DNA from: an uncultured Bacillota bacterium
GTDB taxonomy: Bacteria; Bacillota_I; Bacilli_A; RF39; UBA660
NCBI GenBank assembly: GCA_947165195.1
Contig: CAMUZJ010000062.1
Span: 1 to 6,064, forward strand
Direction: 5' to 3'
DNA: 6,064 bases
Shown here: positions 1 to 5,655 of the stretch, piece after piece
Layout of the letters: each line of letters begins with the position of its first letter
How positions within the stretch are numbered: the stretch's first letter is position 1
Program-made: the position numbers and the translations under genes
Notes under the pieces: generated by a model
Told to the model about the DNA's origin: nothing
The model's database searches: none
Seen by the model: the letters and a program-made list of their open reading frames with translations, nothing else

Positions 1-1259
1 AAAGAGAAGGCTATATTATAAGAGTGATACCAAAATGGGGAGATGATTAAATCAAACTCACCTATTAATTCTACGACATGGCCTCCGAAACTTTTCTTGA
101 ATAAGTATAGGCCGTATAAAGGATTTTCTTTTCTAAAATCACCTGTTATACCATAAAAGTTATATCTTTTATAATGGTTATCTATTGCGTATTTCACTCC
201 TGCATAATGAACCGTATAAGCAGATTGGAATTGCATTAAATTATCATCGGTTCCACCGTATAACGATAATACTTCATTACCGTATATTAGAAATAATATT
301 CCACCTAAAGTTTTCTTATCTCCATACTCTTTTTTATACTCGGCAATTTTTTCTAATTGTTTTTTTAATCTCTCAATAGAATCCTCATCCTGTTTATTGG
401 TAGATACATATTTCTTCTCATTCATCTTTAACAAATTATTATCATGTTTATAAATTCTATCTTTAAGAGAATGTTCTATTTCTTCTAACTCAGCTTTGGT
501 ATTTTCTTCATACTTATTAAAATCAATTTCAGCGATAAGTATTTTTAAAATACCAGCATCATGTAGAGAATTCCACATATTCTCATAATACGATAGAGGT
601 CTATCAATAAACTCTCTTCTATCAGAAGTATGTTCCATAATACTTTTAAATAATGGTAATTCATCCTTTTCAATCTCTCTAGTAGAAATACCACACTTTT
701 CATTTTTTCTTAAGATTTGTCTTGTTTTAGACTCCATATCTTTTTGAATGGCATCTTCATCTTTACCATCTATTTCAATAACATGCATCCATCTAGGTTG
801 TAGAGTATCTTGCATTAAATTAAAACCATAATGTTTATATCCTAAATCGACTAAGTTTTGAAAAGCATCCTTATTATGATAGCCACCTTCTACAACATCA
901 CCATTATTATCATGTTCTACATATTCAACATAAGGATCAATCTTTAATAAAAAGCCATTTTTTTGTTTTAAATACTTCTTTATTTCCCTAGTAAATTCTT
1001 TTAATAGTTCTTTATCTTTATAATCTATTAAGATTCCTCTAGGAGAATAAAATAATCTCTTCTTTATAATAGGCAATTCTTTTGCTAGTAGTAGAGCACC
1101 AGCTTTTATTTCATTCTTATCTTTTAAACCAACATAGAAAGGAATCCAACCATTCTTTTTCTTAAGATTTGCCCATTCCCTTGTCTGATGAAAAGTGATT
1201 TGCTCATGACTATCCGCAAACTCTTTAAACTCTTTTTCACTTAATTCCAGAAACTTCAT
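1..1259 (-). CDS. FemAB/MurM-family peptidoglycan bridge aminoacyltransferase, second of a tandem pair, C-terminus cut by window edge
   Basis: From the ATG at 1259 the minus strand reads 419 codons without a stop to the left edge. The expected role (family knowledge) is transfer of an amino acid from aminoacyl-tRNA to the lysine-type side chain of a lipid-linked peptidoglycan precursor at the inner face of the membrane. Family marks seen: FYSPRGILIDY near residues 70-80, LLKID near 104-108, LQPRW before the second GNAT-like half, FYGITGDF at 368-375, and KKSFGGHVVELIGEFD near the end. A Lys/Glu-rich heptad region at about 248-316 (LEEIEHSL, RLKKQLEKI) matches the antiparallel coiled-coil arm of FemA/FemX. 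By comparison with the upstream paralogue, roughly 20-25 residues are missing. The start is set by AAGGAG seven bases upstream. The 5' end overlaps the upstream gene by 23 bp in another frame, suggesting coupled translation. Which amino acid and bridge position it serves is unknown. Confidence 0.9.
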   Translation of the reverse strand, partial: MKFLELSEKEFKEFADSHEQITFHQTREWANLKKKNGWIPFYVGLKDKNEIKAGALLLAKELPIIKKRLFYSPRGILIDYKDKELLKEFTREIKKYLKQKNGFLLKIDPYVEYVEHDNNGDVVEGGYHNKDAFQNLVDLGYKHYGFNLMQDTLQPRWMHVIEIDGKDEDAIQKDMESKTRQILRKNEKCGISTREIEKDELPLFKSIMEHTSDRREFIDRPLSYYENMWNSLHDAGILKILIAEIDFNKYEENTKAELEEIEHSLKDRIYKHDNNLLKMNEKKYVSTNKQDEDSIERLKKQLEKIAEYKKEYGDKKTLGGILFLIYGNEVLSLYGGTDDNLMQFQSAYTVHYAGVKYAIDNHYKRYNFYGITGDFRKENPLYGLYLFKKSFGGHVVELIGEFDLIISPFWYHSYNIAFS

Positions 1260-2553
1260 GTTCAATCTCCTTTTTGCTTTTCTTTCTAATCATATTTCTA
1301 TAAATAGGAACTAATTTCGTAAAGACAAAGTACATGAATTTATTCGTAACATAATCAAATTCTCCAATAAACTCTACATAGTCTCCACCAAATTTCTTTT
1401 TAAACTCATGAAGACCTAATCTAGGATTACTCTCTGATAAGTCACCAATAGTTCCAAATTGATCATATACTTTTAAACCTCTATCTTTACAATACTTAAT
1501 ATGTTCAAAATACGTATTATAATTAACATAAGTTTCACTTAAAATATTATGATTACCAGCGTATAAAACCCAGGCTTTATTTCCATATTCCACAATCATA
1601 TGAGCACTTAATGTAATGTTACTACCATAATCATTACGATACTTCTTATATTTTTCAATATCCTTTGACATATTTTCCTTTTGTTTTTCTAATTCGTTTA
1701 ACTTACTCTTAGCACTTTTACTCAAATTATCAATTGGCATAATAGAAATTTGATTATTAATATTTTGTAAATTTTCCTCTAAAGAGTCAATTGTCTTATC
1801 TAAATTAACTTTTCCTAAAAATAAAGTGGCTTTACTATTCTCATTATTATTAAATATTTCATATAAAGTTCTATAATAATCTTCATCATAAGATACAAAA
1901 TCTTTTCTACTTTCTGTTAACATCATTAAATTATAAAACTCATGTATATCCTCTATTGTACCAATTTCTACTTCTGTTTCTAATTTTAAGCTTTTGGCAA
2001 TTCTTTGCTTTGTAGTCTTTGAAAAATGGCTTTCTATTACTTCTAAATCTTGTGTTAAATCAATTCGAAAACTATACCTAGGTTGCATTGTTTCAAAATT
2101 CTTTGTAAAACCTAAATGCTTAAAACCACAAGAAGTTAATAAGTTGAGAATTTCATCTTTGTTGTACTTAGTTTCATTTTCTTCATTTAAATAATTATAA
2201 GATTTAATAATAATATCTGGATCAATTTTTACAAAAATTGCTTTTTTAGATTTTGCAAATTCAATTATTTTAGAAGTCATTGTTTTGACTAATTCTTTTT
2301 TATGATAATCTAATACAAATCCCCGAGGTGCATAAAAATAGCAATATTTTAACGGAAGATGTTTTTGTAATAATAAAGTGGCCGCAACAATTTGATCATC
2401 TTCATTTACTAATCCTAAATAAAACGGAGTATAATTTTTTTTGGTTTTACAAAACTCTCCCCATGAAACAGATTGTAAAAAATGAGATTTATGAGGATTT
2501 TCTTTTACAAATTCATCAAACTTCTCTTTCTCAATATTCTTAAGCTTTAACAT
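1237..2553 (-). CDS. FemAB/MurM-family peptidoglycan bridge aminoacyltransferase, first of a tandem pair
   Basis: This is a complete 438-residue protein, close to the 400-440 usual for FemA, FemX and MurM. It should add an amino acid from charged tRNA to the stem peptide of lipid II or a precursor, as the first enzyme of the local pair. Seen in order: FYAPRGFVLDY at about 73-83, VKIDPD at 108-113, MQPRYSFRIDL at 156-166, a charged coiled-coil arm at about 250-310, an AHMIVEYG beta region near 317-324, QFGTIGD at 365-371, and FKKKFGGDYVEFIGEFD at 384-400, followed by a basic C-terminal tail. Several of these match the downstream paralogue, so the pair probably arose by duplication. I start at the ATG at 2553. 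An in-frame ATG at 2619 would extend it by 22 residues, but that stretch contains the promoter and overlaps the upstream terminator. The 2553 start has a GTGAGG site six bases upstream. Whether the two enzymes act in sequence, as FemA/FemB or MurM/MurN do, is inference. Confidence 0.92.
   Translation of the reverse strand: MLKLKNIEKEKFDEFVKENPHKSHFLQSVSWGEFCKTKKNYTPFYLGLVNEDDQIVAATLLLQKHLPLKYCYFYAPRGFVLDYHKKELVKTMTSKIIEFAKSKKAIFVKIDPDIIIKSYNYLNEENETKYNKDEILNLLTSCGFKHLGFTKNFETMQPRYSFRIDLTQDLEVIESHFSKTTKQRIAKSLKLETEVEIGTIEDIHEFYNLMMLTESRKDFVSYDEDYYRTLYEIFNNNENSKATLFLGKVNLDKTIDSLEENLQNINNQISIMPIDNLSKSAKSKLNELEKQKENMSKDIEKYKKYRNDYGSNITLSAHMIVEYGNKAWVLYAGNHNILSETYVNYNTYFEHIKYCKDRGLKVYDQFGTIGDLSESNPRLGLHEFKKKFGGDYVEFIGEFDYVTNKFMYFVFTKLVPIYRNMIRKKSKKEIEHEVSGIK
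1267..1272 (-). promoter_or_regulatory. Ribosome binding site of the second FemAB-like gene
   Basis: AAGGAG on the minus strand, seven bases before the ATG at 1259. It lies inside the 3' end of the upstream gene, so ribosomes finishing that gene can restart here. It fixes the start of a gene whose 5' end overlaps its neighbour. Confidence 0.85.
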
Positions 2554-2559
2554 TTTATG

Positions 2560-2566
2560 CCTCACT
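2560..2566 (-). promoter_or_regulatory. Ribosome binding site that sets the start of the first FemAB-like gene
   Basis: AGTGAGG on the minus strand, six bases before the ATG at 2553. It lies downstream of the predicted -10 box, which supports this start over the longer in-frame ATG at 2619. Confidence 0.7.
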
Positions 2567-2579
2567 TTCTTATAAAATA

Positions 2580-2609
2580 AGTATACCATAGAAAATTCAT
2601 AAGCAACAA
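2580..2609 (-). promoter_or_regulatory. Promoter of the FemAB-like gene pair (extended -10 type)
   Basis: The minus strand reads TTGTTG (2609-2604), an 18-base spacer, then TATACT (2585-2580). TGG directly precedes the -10, giving the TGn extended -10 element. Transcription would start near 2573, leaving a leader of about 20 bases that holds the ribosome binding site. The -35 box begins inside the T-run of the preceding terminator, so termination and re-initiation are packed together. Confidence 0.7.
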
Positions 2610-2630
2610 AAAAGAACACAAATAGTGTTC
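2608..2630 (-). terminator. Rho-independent terminator after the 59-residue small gene
   Basis: On the minus strand GAACAC, a 5-base loop TATTT, and GTGTTC form a perfect 6-bp stem (2630-2614). A run of six T follows at once (2613-2608). The first bases of the stem overlap the TGA stop of the small gene (2631-2629). The short stem with few G/C pairs suggests modest efficiency. The A-rich side on the plus strand means it works only leftward. Confidence 0.75.
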
Positions 2631-2808
2631 ATAACATGTATAAATTATCATCTTTTTGTATATACGTGTTAGAGCTGGATTTTTCTTTATCTAATTTATC
2701 AAGCTTTGCATTTATTCTTTTTAACTCATTTTCTATATTTGCTAGATATTCTTGAATTTTATTCTGTGATATAGCTGGTGGCATATATGGAAATGGAAAT
2801 TGATTCAT
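2629..2808 (-). CDS. Small 59-residue protein with an aromatic/proline N-terminus and a coiled-coil middle, function unknown
   Basis: The minus strand from the ATG at 2808 encodes 59 residues ending in TGA at 2629. The N-terminus MNQFPFPYMPPA is rich in Phe, Tyr and Pro. Residues 15-43 have a heptad-like pattern (IQEYLANIENELKRI, then LDKLDKE) expected to form a charged amphipathic helix or coiled coil. The tail is polar and ends in NLYML. No signal peptide, membrane segment or cysteine is present. Support for a real gene: AAGGGA four bases before the ATG (plus AAAGGAAAG further up), a TATAAT box just upstream, and a terminator at its stop codon. It is therefore its own transcription unit beside the FemAB-like pair. 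I do not recognise the family. A short coiled-coil oligomer or surface/coat-like protein is possible, but that is a guess. Confidence 0.75.
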   Translation of the reverse strand: MNQFPFPYMPPAISQNKIQEYLANIENELKRINAKLDKLDKEKSSSNTYIQKDDNLYML

Positions 2809-2829
2809 AAAATCCCTTACTTTCCTTTT

Positions 2830-2859
2830 ATTATATGCAAAAAATATAGTAATTGTGAT
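2830..2859 (-). promoter_or_regulatory. Candidate promoter of the 59-residue small gene
   Basis: The minus strand has a consensus TATAAT at 2835-2830. With an 18-base spacer, ATCACA (2859-2854) matches the -35 consensus at four of six bases. The start would fall near 2823, giving a leader of about 15 bases. It overlaps the control region of the divergent trmB gene. Confidence 0.55.
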
Positions 2860-2864
2860 AGAAT
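2836..2864 (+). promoter_or_regulatory. Candidate promoter of trmB
   Basis: TAGAAT (2859-2864) is preceded by TGA, giving a TGn extended -10, but the -35 at 17 bases is weak (TGCAAA, 2836-2841). Transcription would start near 2871, only about 11 bases before the ATG, which is unusually short. An alternative -10, TATAGT at 2845-2850, would give a start near 2857 and a leader containing the whole inverted repeat, but its -35 is also weak. The sequence does not decide between them. Confidence 0.4.
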
Positions 2865-2880
2865 AACTTCAGGTGAAGTT
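2865..2880 (+). repeat. Perfect inverted repeat enclosing the trmB ribosome binding site
   Basis: AACTTC, AGGT, GAAGTT form a 6-bp perfect inverted repeat with a 4-base loop ending one base before the trmB ATG. The SD AGGTGA (2871-2876) occupies the loop and the first stem bases. In RNA it could hide part of the SD. In DNA it could be a small operator at the transcription start. Either role is inference. Confidence 0.5.
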
Positions 2881-2881
2881 T

Positions 2882-3529
2882 ATGCGATTAAGAAATGTAA
2901 AAAATAAAGAAGAAATATTAAATAACTCTAGTTATTTAGTAAAAAATCCAGAAGAATATATTGGTAAATGGAAAACTTTATTTTCTAATAATAATCCAAT
3001 CTATATAGAAATAGGTATGGGAAAAGGAAAATTTATAATAGAAAATGCTATGAAATATCCTAATATTAATTTTATTGGAATAGAAAAATTTGATAGTGTT
3101 TTAGCAAAATCTCTTCCAAAGATTAAAGAGGAGTTAAATAATTTATATATAATAAGATTAGATGCTTTAAATATAGATAAAATATTTGATAAAGAAATAT
3201 CAAGAATCTATTTAAATTTTTCTGATCCATGGCCTAAAAAAAGACATAGTTTGAGAAGATTGTCCAGTAGAGTCTTTTTAGAAAAATATGATAAAATATT
3301 TTCTAAGAGTTGTGAAATCTATATGAGAACTGATAATCAGCCTTTATATATTTATTCTTTAGAAAGCTTTTCAGAGTATGGTTATTCTCTAAAAAATATA
3401 TCTTTTAATTTACATGAAACTACTGAAGAAGAGTTAATTACAACCGAATATGAAGATAAATTTTCTAGTAAAGGGATGCCAATATATTCTGTAGTTGCTA
3501 CAAAAGATGTGTCTAACAATAAGAAATAA
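2882..3529 (+). CDS. trmB: tRNA (guanine(46)-N7)-methyltransferase
   Basis: TrmB transfers a methyl group from S-adenosylmethionine to N7 of G46 in the variable loop of many tRNAs and acts in the cytoplasm. The 215-residue product matches the usual size of about 210-240. Seen: the SAM-binding motif EIGMGKGKF at 43-51, the motif II region NFIGIEKF at 63-70 with its acidic residue, RLDA at 92-95, the family signature NFSDPWPKKRH at 112-122 followed by LRRL, MRTDN at 148-152, and the C-terminal TEYEDKFSSKG at 188-198 used in substrate binding. I take the ATG at 2882. A GTG at 2873 is in frame and would add three residues, but it is part of the AGGTGA SD. No terminator follows. The promoter of the next gene begins 11 bp after the stop. 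It is transcribed divergently from the small protein gene. Confidence 0.96.
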   Translation: MRLRNVKNKEEILNNSSYLVKNPEEYIGKWKTLFSNNNPIYIEIGMGKGKFIIENAMKYPNINFIGIEKFDSVLAKSLPKIKEELNNLYIIRLDALNIDKIFDKEISRIYLNFSDPWPKKRHSLRRLSSRVFLEKYDKIFSKSCEIYMRTDNQPLYIYSLESFSEYGYSLKNISFNLHETTEEELITTEYEDKFSSKGMPIYSVVATKDVSNNKK

Positions 3530-3540
3530 TTGGAATTTAT

Positions 3541-3568
3541 TTCACATTTATAAAAAATTTGATATAAT
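3541..3568 (+). promoter_or_regulatory. Promoter of the lipoprotein-scaffold-DUF948-YtxH operon
   Basis: TTCACA (3541-3546, five of six -35 bases), a 16-base spacer and a perfect TATAAT (3563-3568), with TGA just before the -10 giving an extended -10. The start would be near 3575, leaving a leader of about 14 bases that holds AGGTGA (3580-3585), three bases before the ATG. It is the best promoter in the window and the only clear one seen before the following four genes. Confidence 0.8.
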
Positions 3569-3588
3569 GGATTAAGAGTAGGTGAAAT

Positions 3589-4245
3589 ATGAAAAGAATT
3601 GTTGTTTTGCTCTCTATTGTATTATTGATGACTGGTTGTAGTGTAAAAACATTAAGCAATGTTGATATAGGTAAAAATATAAAAACACTATTATCAGAAA
3701 AGTCAAGTATTCATAATGTTTATTTTGAAGGGTATAAGTATTATGTTCCAAAAGGGATGCAGTTCTTAAATAAAGAAGACTACAATGCTACTTTTGTAGA
3801 TGCTAAAGGCTATAAGTATTATTTATATGTAGATGCTATTAGTTATTACCATAAAGTAGAAAATACCTATCAAGAAAATGATACTTCTCATTTTTCTAGA
3901 AAAATAAATTATAATAAAAAAACAGGATATATACAAATTGATAAACAGGATGATGGATATTATTTGATTAATTATATGTATAATTATGCTAAAATGGAAT
4001 GTTTGGTTTCTGAGAGAGACTTAGTAACTTCCGTAGATAATATGAGTTATATATTACGTTCAATTAAATTTAATGATAAGATACTGGAAAGTTTAATAGG
4101 GGATAATATATTGAGTTATCAAGAAGAAAATTTTAGCTTATTTGAAGATACTACATCAAAGAAAGATGACTTCTTAGATGTATACCAAGAAATTGATAAT
4201 CCTAAATTTAAAGATGAAGATCAAATAGATATTGACAACGATTAA
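3589..4245 (+). CDS. Predicted lipoprotein, function unknown
   Basis: The 218-residue product has a type II signal peptide: MKR, a hydrophobic run at 4-14, and the lipobox MTGC with Cys17 as the expected lipid-modified residue. The mature protein should be anchored on the outer face of the cell membrane. Residues about 40-165 look like a small mixed fold rich in Tyr, with GYKYY appearing twice (48-52 and 74-78), GYIQID at 113-118 and a closing YILRSIKFND segment. The closing helix-strand pattern vaguely recalls PsbP/DcrB-type lipoproteins, but I cannot support that assignment. Residues 180-218 form a very acidic tail (DEDQIDIDND at the end), probably disordered. It is first in an operon, 14 bp before the next gene, which suggests a shared envelope role. 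Two Cys are present, the lipobox Cys17 and Cys138. Confidence 0.85.
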   Translation: MKRIVVLLSIVLLMTGCSVKTLSNVDIGKNIKTLLSEKSSIHNVYFEGYKYYVPKGMQFLNKEDYNATFVDAKGYKYYLYVDAISYYHKVENTYQENDTSHFSRKINYNKKTGYIQIDKQDDGYYLINYMYNYAKMECLVSERDLVTSVDNMSYILRSIKFNDKILESLIGDNILSYQEENFSLFEDTTSKKDDFLDVYQEIDNPKFKDEDQIDIDND

Positions 4246-4248
4246 AAA

Positions 4249-4255
4249 GAGGTGA
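4249..4255 (+). promoter_or_regulatory. Ribosome binding site of the disordered scaffold-like gene
   Basis: GAGGTGA lies four bases before the ATG at 4260, in the 14-base gap after the lipoprotein stop. It fixes the start and supports co-transcription. Confidence 0.8.
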
Positions 4256-4259
4256 ACTC

Positions 4260-5357
4260 ATGAAATTTTTTGAGACTATTAAAAATGCTTTATTTGAAGA
4301 GGAGTATGTTGAGGTAAAACCAAAGACAAAAAAAGAAGAGCAAGTTGATTCTTCTATTGAACCTGAAGAAAAAGAACAGATGGATATAAAAAAAGATAAG
4401 CCGATTGCTAAAAAGATTATTTTATCAAGACCAAAGAAGGAACGTCATTTTGATACTGATGAAAAAGTAGATACTCCAATCGAAGGTCCGAGTACAGATT
4501 CTTATTATGATTCTTTAAATCGAAAAGAAAATGTATCGATTGATTCAATGAAGAGTGACTATCCATCTAATTCTTATGAAAATGATTATAATATAGATGA
4601 TTATTATACAAATGACGATTCTAATCATTATTCAAATGAGCCAGTAAAGGATGATAGAGTAATTTATAGGGATGAAAAGCCTAAAGAAAAGCATCCTTAT
4701 GGAATCGATGAATCTAATAAGAACTTAGTTCAAGAATATGGTAAGGCTTATGAAAAGAAAGAGGATAGAACTGGATTTAAACCATCACCAATTATTTCTC
4801 CTATATATGGAGTATTAGATAAAAATTATAAGAAGGAAGATGTCGTACAAAAAAATCCTAAAGTAAGTAATTATTCGAAGGATAGTTTAAAAGTTGACAA
4901 TGTTCGAAATAAAGCATATGGTACAAAAGAAGTTGAACACAAGACTGAGACTAAAGTCGTAGAAAAAACAAAACCAGTAATAGTAAAACATCGAGAAGAA
5001 GAGGAAGATGATGGAAATTTATTAGTCGATTTAAGTAAAGATGAAGTAAAGCCATCTATTAAAGAAGTAACTATGGGAGATGCTTTAGAATATTTTCAAG
5101 ATTTAGGTCTTGAATATAATGTTGATTATGTGGATGCAAGTAAAGAAAAAGCAACTGGTAGAAGAGTTAGAGATGATTATGGAGAAGAACCTGAATTATT
5201 TGCAATTGAAAATGATGAAATGGCACCAATGAGGCCTATTCCAAAATTAGATACAAAAAAAGAGGTGATACCTAAAAATAAAACTTCTGAAATAGATGTC
5301 GATAATAGTGATAACTTATTTGATTTAATAGAAAATATGTATCAGGAGGAAAAGTGA
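4260..5357 (+). CDS. Long disordered, charged protein with SepF-like N-terminal helix and short ordered islands, function unknown
   Basis: The 365-residue protein is mostly Lys/Glu/Asp/Ser/Tyr-rich and probably disordered, with no membrane segment or signal peptide. Four islands stand out: an amphipathic N-terminus MKFFETIKNALFEEEYVEV (1-19); a Pro/Gly motif FKPSPIISPIYGVLDKNY with a KKEDVV tail (173-196); an ordered-looking segment TMGDALEYFQDLGLEYNVDY (271-290); and a C-terminal hydrophobic peptide NLFDLIENMY (352-361). The N-terminal helix followed by acidic residues resembles the membrane-binding start of the division protein SepF, but the globular SepF domain is absent, so I do not name it so. 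The layout suggests a membrane-associated cytoplasmic adaptor with several docking peptides (inference). It is second in the operon. Its stop is one base before the DUF948-like gene, whose AGGAGG lies in its last codons. Confidence 0.85.
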   Translation: MKFFETIKNALFEEEYVEVKPKTKKEEQVDSSIEPEEKEQMDIKKDKPIAKKIILSRPKKERHFDTDEKVDTPIEGPSTDSYYDSLNRKENVSIDSMKSDYPSNSYENDYNIDDYYTNDDSNHYSNEPVKDDRVIYRDEKPKEKHPYGIDESNKNLVQEYGKAYEKKEDRTGFKPSPIISPIYGVLDKNYKKEDVVQKNPKVSNYSKDSLKVDNVRNKAYGTKEVEHKTETKVVEKTKPVIVKHREEEEDDGNLLVDLSKDEVKPSIKEVTMGDALEYFQDLGLEYNVDYVDASKEKATGRRVRDDYGEEPELFAIENDEMAPMRPIPKLDTKKEVIPKNKTSEIDVDNSDNLFDLIENMYQEEK

Positions 5358-5358
5358 T

Positions 5359-5655
5359 ATGATTGATTTTTTAAATGTGGCATTACCAATACTTTTATAT
5401 GTTTGTGGTATAATTGTATTAATAATTTTGATGATACTTGGAATAAAATTAATTAAGGTACTAGATAAAGTTGATCGTATAGCGGATAATGTAGAAGGAA
5501 AAGTAAATTCCCTTAATTTAGCATTTTCCCTTATCGATAAGACAACAGATAGTATCGTAAGTATGGGAAATACTGTAGTAGGAGCTGTTAATGGTATAGC
5601 TTCTAAAGTATTTAATAGAAGAAAGGCAAAGAAAGAGGAGGAAGAAATATTATGA
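5359..5655 (+). CDS. Small single-pass membrane protein, DUF948-like
   Basis: The 98-residue product has one N-terminal membrane segment (about 8-32, LPILLYVCGIIVLIILMILG) followed by a cytoplasmic amphipathic helix region with repeating V/I spacing (VLDKVDRIADNVEGKV at 34-49, then LIDKTTDSIVSMGNTVVGAV). It ends in a charged tail NRRKAKKEEEEIL. This matches the DUF948/YtxG type, which in Bacillus and Staphylococcus sits directly before a YtxH-type gene, as it does here. The molecular role of that family is not established. AGGAGG (5344-5349) lies nine bases upstream. The gap to the previous gene is one base, and the stop overlaps the next start by four bases (ATGA), so translation is probably coupled. 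Confidence 0.85.
   Translation: MIDFLNVALPILLYVCGIIVLIILMILGIKLIKVLDKVDRIADNVEGKVNSLNLAFSLIDKTTDSIVSMGNTVVGAVNGIASKVFNRRKAKKEEEEIL
5636..5641 (+). promoter_or_regulatory. Ribosome binding site of the YtxH-like gene
   Basis: AGGAGG inside the last codons of the DUF948-like gene, ten bases before the ATG at 5652. Its Glu-rich coding tail (KKEEEE) supplies the site, so the purine run serves both protein and initiation. Confidence 0.8.

Noticed and set aside
185..379. Plus-strand ORF of 64 codons
   Set aside because: Lies wholly inside the second FemAB-like gene on the other strand, and no SD site or recognisable protein is seen.
1994..2194. Plus-strand ORF of 66 codons
   Set aside because: Antisense shadow of the first FemAB-like gene with no protein features of its own.
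2328..2543. Plus-strand ORF of 71 codons
   Set aside because: Antisense shadow of the first FemAB-like gene. Composition reflects the complementary strand.
2554..2619. Longer N-terminus (22 residues) for the first FemAB-like protein from an in-frame ATG at 2619
   Set aside because: The extension covers the TATACT/TTGTTG promoter and terminator stem, has no SD site at its start, and homologous proteins normally begin close to the MLKLKNIEK segment.
2873..2881. GTG start at 2873 for trmB
   Set aside because: The GTG is part of the AGGTGA SD site. The ATG at 2882 is correctly spaced from it.
4260..5357. Naming the 365-residue protein SepF
   Set aside because: Only the N-terminal amphipathic helix is similar. 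The conserved SepF globular domain is not visible.
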